DNA from: Aneurinibacillus thermoaerophilus
Lineage (GTDB): Bacteria > Bacillota > Bacilli > Aneurinibacillales > Aneurinibacillaceae
Assembly (NCBI RefSeq): GCF_900099925.1
Contig: NZ_FNDE01000028.1
Span: forward strand, 1 to 49,066
Direction: 5' to 3'
Length of the DNA: 49,066 nt
In this document: positions 40,479 through 48,897 of the stretch, one piece after another
Layout of the letters: every line of letters starts with the position of its first letter
How positions within the stretch are numbered: the first letter of the stretch is position 1
Program-made: the position numbers and the translations under genes
Notes under the pieces: model-generated
What the model saw: only the letters and a program-made list of their open reading frames with translations
Told to the model about the DNA's origin: nothing
Databases searched by the model: none

Positions 40479-40507
40479 TTGACACGCTCTATTGCAGGTG
40501 ATATGAT
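40479..40507 (+). promoter_or_regulatory. SigA promoter of the L7Ae gene / str operon
   Basis: TTGACA (40479-40484), 17 bp, TATGAT (40502-40507), just after rpoC. No rpoC terminator is visible before it. Confidence 0.82.
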
Positions 40508-40546
40508 ATTTGAGTGTGCCTAATACCTACTTTGGAGGATATGCAA

Positions 40547-40792
40547 ATGTCTTATGAAAAAGTGGAGCAGGCCAAATCACTTGTAATCGGAACAAAGCAG
40601 ACCACAAGGGCCATTGAGGCCGGAACGGTAGCGGAAGTTATCGTTGCTAGGGATGCTGATACCAGATTAACCGGAAAGGTTATTTCCCTTTGCCAAGATA
40701 AAGGTCTACCGGTTCATTACGTCGATTCGATGCGCCGTCTCGGCAAGGCATGCGGGATCGATGTAGGAGCCGCGGTGGTTGGTTTAAAATAA
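40547..40792 (+). CDS. rplGB: L7Ae-family kink-turn RNA-binding protein (YbxF)
   Basis: An 81-residue L7Ae/L30e-fold protein that binds kink-turn RNA (family knowledge). It contains the typical [19 protein letters not shown] and a short C-terminal domain. ATG 40547 is preferred to 40541 because GGAGG is then eight bases away. Located between rpoC and rpsL, as in Bacillus. Confidence 0.92.
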   Translation: MSYEKVEQAKSLVIGTKQTTRAIEAGTVAEVIVARDADTRLTGKVISLCQDKGLPVHYVDSMRRLGKACGIDVGAAVVGLK

Positions 40793-40812
40793 TAATATGT
40801 AAGTTTAACTTT

Positions 40813-40868
40813 GTTTTTGCTTATTCTCGGGCATTAAAACGTAAGGTTTGATGCCCGAGAGCAAAAAC
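40813..40868 (+). promoter_or_regulatory. Extended hairpin in the rpsL leader
   Basis: TCTCGGGCAT (40825-40834) pairs with ATGCCCGAGA (40851-40860), 10 bp. Outer arms GTTTTTGC (40813-40820) and GCAAAAAC (40861-40868) add 8 bp, leaving a 4-base bulge TTAT on one side. There is no T run after it, so it is probably a regulatory or processing structure rather than a simple terminator. Confidence 0.7.
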
Positions 40869-40946
40869 TTTTCGTTTGCTTATGGATGAACCACCAGGAC
40901 CTGTGGTCTTAAATTTTATTTGCAACATTGGAAGGAGGTGCGACGC

Positions 40947-41369
40947 ATGCCTACAATTAACCAGCTCGTGCGTAAAGGTCGCGAAAAGAAAGTGTACAAA
41001 TCCAAATCTCCAGCTCTTGGAAAAGGCTATAACAGCATGAAGAAGGAGATGACTGACACGAACTCCCCGCAAAAACGTGGTGTGTGTACTCGTGTTGGTA
41101 CCATGACACCGAAAAAACCAAACTCTGCGTTGCGTAAATATGCTCGTGTACGTTTGTCAAACGGAATCGAGGTTACTGCATATATTCCAGGGATTGGTCA
41201 CAATCTGCAAGAACACAGCGTTGTTCTTATCCGTGGCGGCCGTGTAAAGGATCTGCCGGGTGTACGTTACAAAATCATACGTGGTGCACTTGATACAGCA
41301 GGCGTACAAAATCGTCTTCAAGCTCGTTCTAAATACGGTGCGAAACGTCCGAAAGCGCCGAAAGCGTAA
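40947..41369 (+). CDS. rpsL: 30S ribosomal protein S12
   Basis: A 140-residue decoding-centre protein. It has [30 protein letters not shown] with wild-type Lys at the streptomycin position, and [21 protein letters not shown] 40947 follows AAGGAGGTG. Confidence 0.97.
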   Translation: MPTINQLVRKGREKKVYKSKSPALGKGYNSMKKEMTDTNSPQKRGVCTRVGTMTPKKPNSALRKYARVRLSNGIEVTAYIPGIGHNLQEHSVVLIRGGRVKDLPGVRYKIIRGALDTAGVQNRLQARSKYGAKRPKAPKA

Positions 41370-41407
41370 TTTGCTTGAAGCAATATGAGAGATAACGTGA
41401 AAATTGA

Positions 41408-41899
<492 letters not shown>

Positions 41900-41904
41900 A
41901 ATGC

Positions 41905-41932
41905 AAAGCGGACGTTGGTCCGCTTTCCTTTG
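41905..41932 (+). terminator. Hairpin between rpsG and fusA (attenuator-like)
   Basis: AAAGCGGAC (41905-41913) pairs perfectly with GTCCGCTTT (41918-41926) across GTTG, followed by CCTTT. Weak T run; probably partial. Confidence 0.65.
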
Positions 41933-41968
41933 CCAAATCTCTAAGATGAGAAAGGGGCTAGTACTTAC

Positions 41969-44050
41969 ATGGGACGCGAATTCCCCTTAGTCAAAACTCG
42001 TAATATTGGTATCATGGCTCACATTGATGCCGGTAAAACCACAACAACAGAACGTATTCTGTTCTACACAGGCCGTGTTCATAAAATCGGTGAAACTCAC
42101 GAAGGCGCTTCACAAATGGACTGGATGGAGCAGGAGCAAGAGCGTGGTATTACGATTACTTCTGCTGCTACGACAGCACAATGGAAGGGCCACCGCATCA
42201 ATATTATTGACACGCCAGGCCACGTAGACTTCACAGTTGAAGTAGAACGTTCGCTTCGCGTCCTTGATGGTGCGGTTGCTGTTCTCGATGCGCAGTCGGG
42301 TGTAGAACCGCAAACGGAAACAGTATGGCGTCAGGCTACGACATATGGTGTACCACGCATTGTATTTGTCAACAAGATGGACAAAATTGGTGCGGATTTC
42401 CTCTACTCTGTGCGCACACTGCATGAACGCCTGCAAGCGAATGCGCATCCGATCCAAATGCCGATTGGTGTAGAGGATGCATTCCGTGGAATCATCGATC
42501 TTGTTGAGAAGAAGACATACATCTATACAAACGATCTTGGTACAGATATTGAGATCACTGAAGGTTTTCCGGCTGAATTCGCAGATCAAGCAGAAGAGCT
42601 TCGCAATCAGTTAATTGAAGCAGTTGCTGAATTTGATGAAGAACTAATGATGAAATATTTAGAAGGTGAAGAGATCACGGTTGAAGAGCTTAAAGCGGTG
42701 ATCCGCAAAGCTACGATTAGCGTTCAGTTCTTCCCAGTAACTTGTGGTTCAGCCTTTAAAAACAAAGGTGTTCAACCGATGCTTGATGCTGTGATCGATT
42801 ACCTCCCGTCACCGATCGATATTCCGGCAATTAAAGGTGTGGTTCCGGATAGCAATGAGGAGGTAACACGCGAATCGACTGACGACGGTCCGTTCTCAGC
42901 GCTTGCGTTTAAAATCATGACTGACCCTTATGTAGGTAAACTGACGTTCTTCCGCGTATATTCTGGTACGCTTGATTCCGGCTCATACGTGTTGAACTCT
43001 ACTAAAGGTAAGCGTGAACGTATCGGTCGTATCCTACAAATGCACGCAAACCATCGCGAAGAAATCAAGAAGGCTTATGCTGGTGACATTGCGGCGGCTG
43101 TAGGTTTGAAGGATACAACAACTGGGGATACTCTCTGTGATGAGAAGCACCCTGTAATTCTTGAATCTATGGAATTCCCTGAGCCAGTTATCGAGATTGC
43201 AATTGAGCCGAAGACAAAAGCTGACCAAGATAAGATGGGTATGGCTCTTGCAAAGCTGGCAGAGGAAGACCCAACATTCAAGACATGGACCGATGAAGAA
43301 ACAGGCCAGACGATCATCGCCGGTATGGGTGAGCTGCACCTTGACATCATTGTTGACCGCCTGAAACGTGAATTTAAAGTCGAAGCGAATGTTGGCGCGC
43401 CGCAGGTTGCGTACAAAGAAACTTTCCGTTCTGCTGCGAAGGTTGAAGGTAAGTTTGTTCGTCAGTCCGGCGGTCGTGGTCAATACGGTCACGTTATCGT
43501 GGAATTCGAACCGGTTGAAGCTGGTACAGGCTTCGTATTCGAAAACAAAATCGTCGGTGGTGCGATTCCAAAAGAATACATCCCGGCTGTTCAAGCAGGT
43601 ATCGAAGAAGCTATGCAAAATGGTGTTCTTGCAGGTTACCCTGTGCTTGACTTGAAGGCGACTCTCGTAGATGGTAGTTACCACGATGTAGACTCATCCG
43701 AGATGGCGTTCAAAATTGCAGGTTCTCTCGCTCTAAAAGAAGCGGCTAAGAAATGTAATCCGGTATTGCTTGAGCCAATGATGAAAGTTGAAGTTGTTGT
43801 ACCGGAAGAATACATGGGCGACATCATGGGTGACATTAACTCTCGTCGCGGACGTATCGAAGGTATGGAAGCCCGCGGTAACGCGCAAGTGGTTCGTGGC
43901 TTTGTACCGCTTTCCGAAATGTTTGGTTACGCAACAACATTGCGTTCCCGTACGCAAGGTCGCGGTACTTACACTATGCACTTCGATCACTATGAAGAAA
44001 TGCCGAAGAATATCGCTGAGGAGATTGTTAAGAAATCCAAAGGCGAGTAA
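41969..44050 (+). CDS. fusA: Elongation factor G
   Basis: A 693-residue translocation GTPase. G1 AHIDAGKTT (17-25), G3 DTPGH near 82, G4 NKMD near 136, and domain IV-V sequences such as [10 protein letters not shown] and [13 protein letters not shown] are present. ATG 41969 follows AAAGGGG. Length is normal. Confidence 0.98.
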   Translation: MGREFPLVKTRNIGIMAHIDAGKTTTTERILFYTGRVHKIGETHEGASQMDWMEQEQERGITITSAATTAQWKGHRINIIDTPGHVDFTVEVERSLRVLDGAVAVLDAQSGVEPQTETVWRQATTYGVPRIVFVNKMDKIGADFLYSVRTLHERLQANAHPIQMPIGVEDAFRGIIDLVEKKTYIYTNDLGTDIEITEGFPAEFADQAEELRNQLIEAVAEFDEELMMKYLEGEEITVEELKAVIRKATISVQFFPVTCGSAFKNKGVQPMLDAVIDYLPSPIDIPAIKGVVPDSNEEVTRESTDDGPFSALAFKIMTDPYVGKLTFFRVYSGTLDSGSYVLNSTKGKRERIGRILQMHANHREEIKKAYAGDIAAAVGLKDTTTGDTLCDEKHPVILESMEFPEPVIEIAIEPKTKADQDKMGMALAKLAEEDPTFKTWTDEETGQTIIAGMGELHLDIIVDRLKREFKVEANVGAPQVAYKETFRSAAKVEGKFVRQSGGRGQYGHVIVEFEPVEAGTGFVFENKIVGGAIPKEYIPAVQAGIEEAMQNGVLAGYPVLDLKATLVDGSYHDVDSSEMAFKIAGSLALKEAAKKCNPVLLEPMMKVEVVVPEEYMGDIMGDINSRRGRIEGMEARGNAQVVRGFVPLSEMFGYATTLRSRTQGRGTYTMHFDHYEEMPKNIAEEIVKKSKGE

Positions 44051-44080
44051 TTTTTCGTAAAACCCCTTTATCGTAACTGA

Positions 44081-44136
44081 AGAAAGGTTTAAAATGTGTA
44101 GGTGGGTGCATACCCTTTGCGCATTTGGACCTTTCT
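44081..44136 (+). promoter_or_regulatory. Three-tier hairpin in the tuf leader
   Basis: Nested stems: AGAAAGGT (44081-44088) with ACCTTTCT (44129-44136); AAATGTG (44092-44098) with CGCATTT (44120-44126); and GGGT (44104-44107) with ACCC (44112-44115). No T run follows. It lies 58 bases before tuf in the 143-base fusA-tuf gap. Confidence 0.7.
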
Positions 44137-44193
44137 TTACAAATACTTAACTTCTTAAAAAACCAACCTTAAATTAAGGAGGCTTTTTACCAA

Positions 44194-45384
44194 ATGGCTA
44201 AAGAAAAATTTGAGCGGACCAAACCGCACGTAAACATTGGTACTATTGGTCACGTTGACCACGGTAAAACCACTCTGACAGCAGCTATCACAACTGTGCT
44301 TGCTCAACAAGGTAAAGCTAAAGCTATGGCGTACGATTCTATCGACGCTGCTCCGGAAGAGCGCGAGCGCGGTATCACAATCTCTACTGCACACGTTGAG
44401 TACGAGACTGAAAATCGCCACTATGCGCACGTTGACTGCCCGGGTCACGCTGACTACGTTAAGAACATGATTACTGGTGCTGCTCAAATGGACGGAGCTA
44501 TCCTGGTAGTATCCGCTGCTGACGGTCCGATGCCGCAAACTCGTGAGCACATCCTGCTTTCTCGCCAAGTAGGCGTTCCTTACATCGTTGTATTCATGAA
44601 CAAGTGCGACATGGTTGACGATGAAGAGCTGCTTGAACTGGTTGAAATGGAAATCCGTGACCTGCTCTCTGAATACGAGTTCCCGGGAGACGAAATTCCG
44701 GTTATCAAAGGTTCTGCTAAAGAAGCTCTTGACAATCCAAGTGGCGAATGGGCTCAAAAAATCCTTGAGCTGATGGAAGCTGTTGACAACTACATCCCGA
44801 CTCCGGAACGTGCTGTTGATCAACCGTTCTTGATGCCGGTAGAGGACGTGTTCTCTATCACTGGTCGTGGTACTGTTGCTACTGGCCGTGTAGAGCGCGG
44901 TGTAGTTAAAGTTGGTGACCAAGTAGAAATCATTGGTCTGACTGACGAGCCGAAGTCTACAACTGTAACAGGTGTAGAAATGTTCCGCAAACTGCTCGAT
45001 CAAGCAGAAGCTGGTGACAACATCGGTGCTCTGCTTCGTGGTATCGATCGTAAAGAAATCGAGCGCGGACAAGTTCTGGCTAAACCAGGTTCTGTAAAAC
45101 CGCATACTGAATTCACAGCTCAAGTTTACGTTCTGTCTAAAGAAGAAGGTGGACGTCATACTCCGTTCTTCTCTAACTACCGTCCGCAATTCTACTTCCG
45201 TACAACAGACGTAACTGGTATCATTAAGCTGCCGGAAGGCACAGAAATGGTTATGCCTGGTGACAACGTTGAGATCACTGTTGAGCTCATCAGCCCGATT
45301 GCTATGGAAGAAGGTACTCGTTTCGCTATCCGCGAAGGTGGCCGCACAGTTGGCGCGGGTACTGTTGCTAAAGTCATCAAGTAA
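44194..45384 (+). CDS. tuf: Elongation factor Tu
   Basis: A 396-residue GTPase that delivers aminoacyl-tRNA. G1 GHVDHGKT (19-26), G3 DCPGHADYV near 81 and G4 NKCD near 136 are intact. TTAAGGAGG precedes ATG. Codon use is strongly biased towards a restricted set (CGT, GGT, GTT), unlike neighbouring low-expression genes. It ends the str operon here; the S10 operon does not follow. Confidence 0.98.
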   Translation: MAKEKFERTKPHVNIGTIGHVDHGKTTLTAAITTVLAQQGKAKAMAYDSIDAAPEERERGITISTAHVEYETENRHYAHVDCPGHADYVKNMITGAAQMDGAILVVSAADGPMPQTREHILLSRQVGVPYIVVFMNKCDMVDDEELLELVEMEIRDLLSEYEFPGDEIPVIKGSAKEALDNPSGEWAQKILELMEAVDNYIPTPERAVDQPFLMPVEDVFSITGRGTVATGRVERGVVKVGDQVEIIGLTDEPKSTTVTGVEMFRKLLDQAEAGDNIGALLRGIDRKEIERGQVLAKPGSVKPHTEFTAQVYVLSKEEGGRHTPFFSNYRPQFYFRTTDVTGIIKLPEGTEMVMPGDNVEITVELISPIAMEEGTRFAIREGGRTVGAGTVAKVIK

Positions 45385-45402
45385 TTTCTGTACAACGTAT
45401 AT

Positions 45403-45436
45403 AAAAAACCTGGTCTAATGACCAGGTTTTTTATGT
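45403..45436 (+). terminator. Terminator after tuf
   Basis: AAAAAACCTGGTC (45403-45415) pairs with GACCAGGTTTTTT (45420-45432) across TAAT. Strong terminator closing the str operon. Confidence 0.93.
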
Positions 45437-45447
45437 GCCTTTTATTA

Positions 45448-45744
45448 CTAGCAGGTATGTTTTTTATGCGTTTCAATTAACTCATGCACGACCAGATTAA
45501 TATCTGTGGCATCAATCGGGATGAACTTACCCTCGTACTCCTATTTTTTGTAGTGATAAAGGGGATCGTAATATGCTTTTAGAATAGTGCGGATATGAAG
45601 CAGGTGTTGTTGAATCGAAGCGTATAGGCCGTGTTTTCGATGCGCATTCAGGCATGCTTCATGTGCGCTAGTATGCGTTTTTCGCAGATAGAAAGAACTC
45701 GCGTGCTGCGCTTGTCCTTTTGTCGCTTATGTAGCAAAAATCAT
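45448..45744 (-). pseudogene. Decayed protein-coding remnant of unknown family
   Basis: On the minus strand one frame reads like a protein for about 98 codons but carries two in-frame stops, TAA (45727-45729) and TAG (45541-45543), before ending at TAG (45448-45450). The open middle segment (62 codons) includes HEACLNAHRKHGLYASIQQH and IRTILKAYYDPLYHYKK; the part after the second stop reads EYEGKFIPIDATDINLVVHE. No SD precedes the candidate ATG. I do not recognise the family. It may be a truncated end of a longer gene broken at this junction. Confidence 0.4.
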
Positions 45745-45772
45745 TTCACTACGTTGTTTCACGATCGTATAA

Positions 45773-45806
45773 AAAAGAACCGTCTCTAAAAACAGACGGT
45801 TCTTTT
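45773..45806. terminator. Bidirectional terminator downstream of ftsW
   Basis: AAAAGAACCGTCT (45773-45785) pairs with AGACGGTTCTTTT (45794-45806). T-rich flanks on both strands; it ends the minus-strand ftsW-like transcript. Confidence 0.85.
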
Positions 45807-45809
45807 GGC

Positions 45810-46997
45810 TTATGCTTTTCTTCGTTGGCTTATAACGGTAAGCGTTGGTTGTTTTGCTTGCTTTTCTTCTCCTATTAGCTTTTGTAGACGCTGCTTATAA
45901 ACTTCGCGTGAAATACTAAGCACAATGCCGATGCTAATCAGGCAAACCAATAATGATGAACCACCATAGCTGATAAAAGGAAGCGGCACTCCCGTAATTG
46001 GAATCAGACCCGTGACGCCCCCGACGTTAATAAAGGCCTGTATAAAAATCATGCTTACTACGCCAACGCCGACCAATGTCGCAAAAGTGTCTTTGACTCG
46101 CAGCGCAATGACAAGGATCCTCCATAAGAAAAAAAGATATACAAGCAAAAAGATACAAGCCCCGATAAATCCAAGTTCTTCCGCCATAATAGAAAAAATA
46201 AAATCGGTTTGTGCTTCAGGAAGGTATAAGTACTTTTCAATACTTTTTCCAAATCCGGCGCCAGTAATTCCGCCGTGCGCAAGGGCAAAATAAGAGTGTG
46301 CAAGCTGGTATCCGTGCCCTAAACCGCTTAATCCATCCGCCCAGGGGTCCCCGAAGTGTAACAGCCGGTTTCTCCGGTATTCAGAAAGAATAATGAATAA
46401 AAAGCCAACGATTCCAACAGGGATTCCAAACATGAACAAATGCTTGAGATTTGCTCCTCCGGCAACAATAACAGTTACAGCGGTCATCATAAGGATGGCA
46501 GCTGAGCCAAAGTCCGGCTGGATGGCGATCATCATGCAGAAGATGCTGACAATAACCAGTACAGGTAGAAGTCCTGTTTTTAAGTCTCGGATTTTGCCCC
46601 CCTTCTTAGCAATAAGTGCGGATAAATAGATAATGATCGCAAGTTTTGCGAACTCAGCCGGCTGAAGCAAACCGACTCCAAGATTAATCCAACTGCGTGC
46701 CCCATTGCGCAAAACACCAATACCAGGGATGAGGACGGCAAGAAGCAGCAGAAAGATAATCAGAGCGATAGTAAGAAAATGTTTTTTATAGAAAGTGTAG
46801 GGGACGTTCATAGTAAACAGCATTGCTACCAAACCAATAACAGCCCACATCACTTGCTTTTTTACAAAGTAGGTATCTGTTCCGTAGTTGTAAAGGGAAA
46901 AAACAGAACTGGCGCTGTATACGATGACAATTCCAAACCCTACGAGAAAAAGTGTTAGAAGAAGGATGGGAAAATCAGGTCTTCCTCTTGTTTTCAT
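45810..46997 (-). CDS. ftsW: SEDS-family peptidoglycan glycosyltransferase (FtsW type)
   Basis: A 395-residue polytopic protein with about ten membrane helices. It polymerizes lipid II with a partner class B PBP at the septum. FtsW-type motifs: GIVIVYSASSVF in TM1, NLGVGLLQPAEFAKLA, QPDFGSAAI, the long loop YRRNRLLHFGDPWADGLSG with GITGAGFGKS, and GVPLPFISYGGSSLL. ATG at 46997 is chosen because GGAGG precedes it. It is transcribed towards tuf. RodA or the sporulation paralog SpoVE remain alternatives. Confidence 0.85.
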   Translation of the reverse strand: MKTRGRPDFPILLLTLFLVGFGIVIVYSASSVFSLYNYGTDTYFVKKQVMWAVIGLVAMLFTMNVPYTFYKKHFLTIALIIFLLLLAVLIPGIGVLRNGARSWINLGVGLLQPAEFAKLAIIIYLSALIAKKGGKIRDLKTGLLPVLVIVSIFCMMIAIQPDFGSAAILMMTAVTVIVAGGANLKHLFMFGIPVGIVGFLFIILSEYRRNRLLHFGDPWADGLSGLGHGYQLAHSYFALAHGGITGAGFGKSIEKYLYLPEAQTDFIFSIMAEELGFIGACIFLLVYLFFLWRILVIALRVKDTFATLVGVGVVSMIFIQAFINVGGVTGLIPITGVPLPFISYGGSSLLVCLISIGIVLSISREVYKQRLQKLIGEEKQAKQPTLTVISQRRKA

Positions 46998-47137
46998 ATT
47001 CTTCCTCCATATAATAAGGTTTGTTAGTCTATCCAAAACTTAAGCATATTAGTAGTTTACTATACTCAAGCTGGTGAAACAGGGGTATTTTTTCCCTATC
47101 TTTGCGATAAATGCCGAGTTCTCAATTTCATCTTATA

Positions 47138-47165
47138 TTAACAAAAATTTAATTGTAATTTAATA
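47138..47165 (+). promoter_or_regulatory. PhoP-box-like direct repeats upstream of phoU
   Basis: TTAACA (47138), TTAATT (47149) and TTAATA (47160) start exactly 11 bp apart, as expected for PhoP sites. A possible -10 TATTAT is near 47177. The region is AT-rich, so chance matches are possible. Confidence 0.5.
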
Positions 47166-47286
47166 ATTTACTTTTACTATTATGAAGATGCCGTATTTTC
47201 TCGTTTTCTTGATTGTGGGGGAATACCAGGCGATATTTTATGGAAAGTTATGCCTACTTTCTTGAAGAAAGGTGGAGTGTGCCTGG

Positions 47287-47931
47287 ATGCAAGAAGGACA
47301 GTTAGAACAGTTAAAAAACGAAATAACGCAGATGGCCCTAATTGCCCAAGCAGGATTTTTTCAGGCGTGGAGTGCTTTTCAGGAAGTGGATCTGAAGTTA
47401 GCCAAAGATGTCATTGTGCGTGACGAGAAATTGAATGTACTCGCGGAAAAAATTTTTAAGATGAGTTTAAGCTTGATTGCGCTTCAAGCCCCTGTAGCGA
47501 CAGATTTACGGACAATTGGCTCATACTTGAAGATCGCCACTGATTTGGAACGAATTGGCGATCATGCAGTTAAAATCGCCAAGGTAGTTGTTCGTCTCAA
47601 TGGAAAAAAATCCTCTCTTTCCCCGAAAGAAATTCCTATAATGGGAGAAAAAGTGGCAGAAATGCTTGAAGTATGCGTTCAAGCGATTCAATCCGACGAT
47701 GCTCGCCACCTTCGTCTTCTTGATAATATGGACGATGGCGTCGATGAATATTACAAGAAATGCTTTGACTATATAGAATGGAGCATGGAGAAGCGGCCAG
47801 ATTTGGTAAAGGAAGGTGTGCAGCTTATTAAGGTGATTCAGTCGCTGGAACGGATCGGCGATCATGCCACGAACATAGGAGAGTGGACGCTGTATATGTG
47901 TACCGGAAGCATTGCGGACTTAAATACATGA
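47287..47931 (+). CDS. phoU: PhoU, phosphate signaling/transport regulator
   Basis: A 214-residue helical protein with two PhoU repeats, each bearing the metal-cluster motif LERIGDHA (near 81 and 192). It normally links the Pst transporter to the PhoR kinase and limits phosphate uptake. ATG 47287 is preferred over GTG 47272, which lies inside the SD (AAAGGTGGAG). It is ~39 kb from pstB in this window, unlike genomes where phoU ends the pst operon. Confidence 0.94.
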   Translation: MQEGQLEQLKNEITQMALIAQAGFFQAWSAFQEVDLKLAKDVIVRDEKLNVLAEKIFKMSLSLIALQAPVATDLRTIGSYLKIATDLERIGDHAVKIAKVVVRLNGKKSSLSPKEIPIMGEKVAEMLEVCVQAIQSDDARHLRLLDNMDDGVDEYYKKCFDYIEWSMEKRPDLVKEGVQLIKVIQSLERIGDHATNIGEWTLYMCTGSIADLNT

Positions 47932-47940
47932 TGAAAAGTA

Positions 47941-47983
47941 CAAAGAAAGCGGCTGTAGGCAGATACTACGGCCGCTTTCTTTG
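47941..47983. terminator. Bidirectional terminator between phoU and the glutaredoxin gene
   Basis: CAAAGAAAGCGGC (47941-47953) pairs with GCCGCTTTCTTTG (47971-47983), with an inner GTAG/CTAC stem. It separates two convergent genes. Confidence 0.85.
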
Positions 47984-48009
47984 ATGTGCCCGGCATGGGC
48001 ATCATCTTG

Positions 48010-48240
48010 TTATGCTTCCGACAGAAGCTTATCCAGTTCTGCTGGTTCAAAGCCTTTGATGGCTTTTCCGTTTATGACGGTAACAGGAATTCCCATAACG
48101 CCTAATGCTTCAACTTCCTGTTGATATTTTCGATTAGATAATACATCTCGTACTTCAAATGTATGACCTTTTTCTTTTAAGTAATTTTTTACCATTTCGC
48201 ATGTGCTACATCCGGGGGCGGAGTACACGATAATTGACAT
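48010..48240 (-). CDS. Small glutaredoxin-family protein
   Basis: A 76-residue thioredoxin-fold protein beginning MSIIVYSAPGCSTC, with a CxxC active site (C11, C14), the cis-Pro segment GIPVTVINGK, and KGFEPAELDKLL. It resembles NrdH/glutaredoxin-like reductases, but no ribonucleotide reductase is near. GGAGGG precedes the ATG at 48240. Confidence 0.9.
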   Translation of the reverse strand: MSIIVYSAPGCSTCEMVKNYLKEKGHTFEVRDVLSNRKYQQEVEALGVMGIPVTVINGKAIKGFEPAELDKLLSEA

Positions 48241-48270
48241 ATAGAACCCTCCTCACATATATAAGCAGAA

Positions 48271-48352
48271 ACATTCGCGATATGTACTCTTCTTTTGCTT
48301 GTTAAAACAAGAAGCGGCCTGGTTTGCAAAAGGTAGGCGAGCACATTCGCGA
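48271..48352. repeat. Two direct copies of ACATTCGCGA
   Basis: ACATTCGCGA occurs at 48271-48280 and 48343-48352. Both are followed by a T-rich segment and then GCTTG- or GCTTA-like text, suggesting a partly duplicated unit. The first copy is ~30 bases upstream of the glutaredoxin start. Confidence 0.5.
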
Positions 48353-48411
48353 GTTTTTCTTGCTTACAATTATATAGAAGTTTAACATGACACGCGAGAA
48401 GGTTCCTTATT

Positions 48412-48549
48412 GTGACCGGACGCAAAATCCGAAGCATTCACCGCCTGCGTAACAAGAAGCTCGCAGAGCTTCAGCGCAAAATGAACAAGTGCCAGAAATG
48501 CAGCATACATCGCAAACCTGTCCGATTTGCGGGACGAAAAAGAAAGTGA
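48412..48549 (+). CDS. Candidate very basic small protein with one CxxC
   Basis: A 45-codon frame starting at GTG 48412. GAGAAGG (48396-48402) lies nine bases upstream. The product has 18 Lys/Arg and a single acidic residue, one CxxC (C27, C30), and a tail GRKRK, a composition like ribosomal or nucleic-acid-binding proteins. I do not recognise a family. It sits 33 bp before an rRNA promoter. An overlapping 81-codon minus-strand frame is less protein-like. Confidence 0.4.
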   Translation: MTGRKIRSIHRLRNKKLAELQRKMNKCQKCSIHRKPVRFAGRKRK

Positions 48550-48582
48550 CCAGAAGAGGGGTGTCAACAATCTAAAAAGGTA

Positions 48583-48699
48583 TTGACGTACCTTCTTATC
48601 ATGTGATAATCTAAATCTTGTCGTCACAAAAGTGACTTAAAGAGCTTAAAAAAAGATTTTTAAAAAAAGTTCTTGTAAAAAACTTTTTGATGTTATAAA
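48583..48699 (+). promoter_or_regulatory. rRNA operon promoters
   Basis: P1: TTGACG (48583-48588), 16 bp, GATAAT (48605-48610) with an extended TG motif. A second candidate is TTCTTG (48670) with TATAAA (48694) at 18 bp. The arrangement fits tandem rRNA promoters. Confidence 0.7.
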
Positions 48700-48738
48700 A
48701 TAAAAAAGTCGCCGCTAAAAAGAGGCGGAATAAAAGAA

Positions 48739-48838
48739 GTTCCTTGAAAACTGAACAGTGACACTCGTTTGTGTGCGAGGTAAATATCCCATGAAAGTGA
48801 AGGTCAGCTTCAAAGTTGATTTCAGGCACTTTTATGGG
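48739..48838 (+). other. 16S leader: conserved box and long hairpin
   Basis: The leader holds TTCCTTGAAAACTGAAC (48740-48756), common in Bacillus rRNA leaders and spacers. A 12-bp stem (48788-48799 with 48827-48838, one G-U) has an inner TCAGCT/AGTTGA helix. These are probably antitermination or pre-rRNA processing elements. Confidence 0.65.
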
Positions 48839-48897
48839 GCCCGAAAAACATTCTTTCTTTATTAGCTAGCTTACGAGCTTGCGTATCAATCTTCAAC

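Noticed and set aside
44155-45189. 344-codon open frame antisense to tuf
   Set aside because: It mirrors the extreme codon bias of tuf, and no homologous protein is recognised.
48382-48627. 81-codon minus-strand frame upstream of the rRNA operon
   Set aside because: Its start lies in the rRNA promoter, no SD is seen, and the plus-strand 45-codon frame has better coding character.
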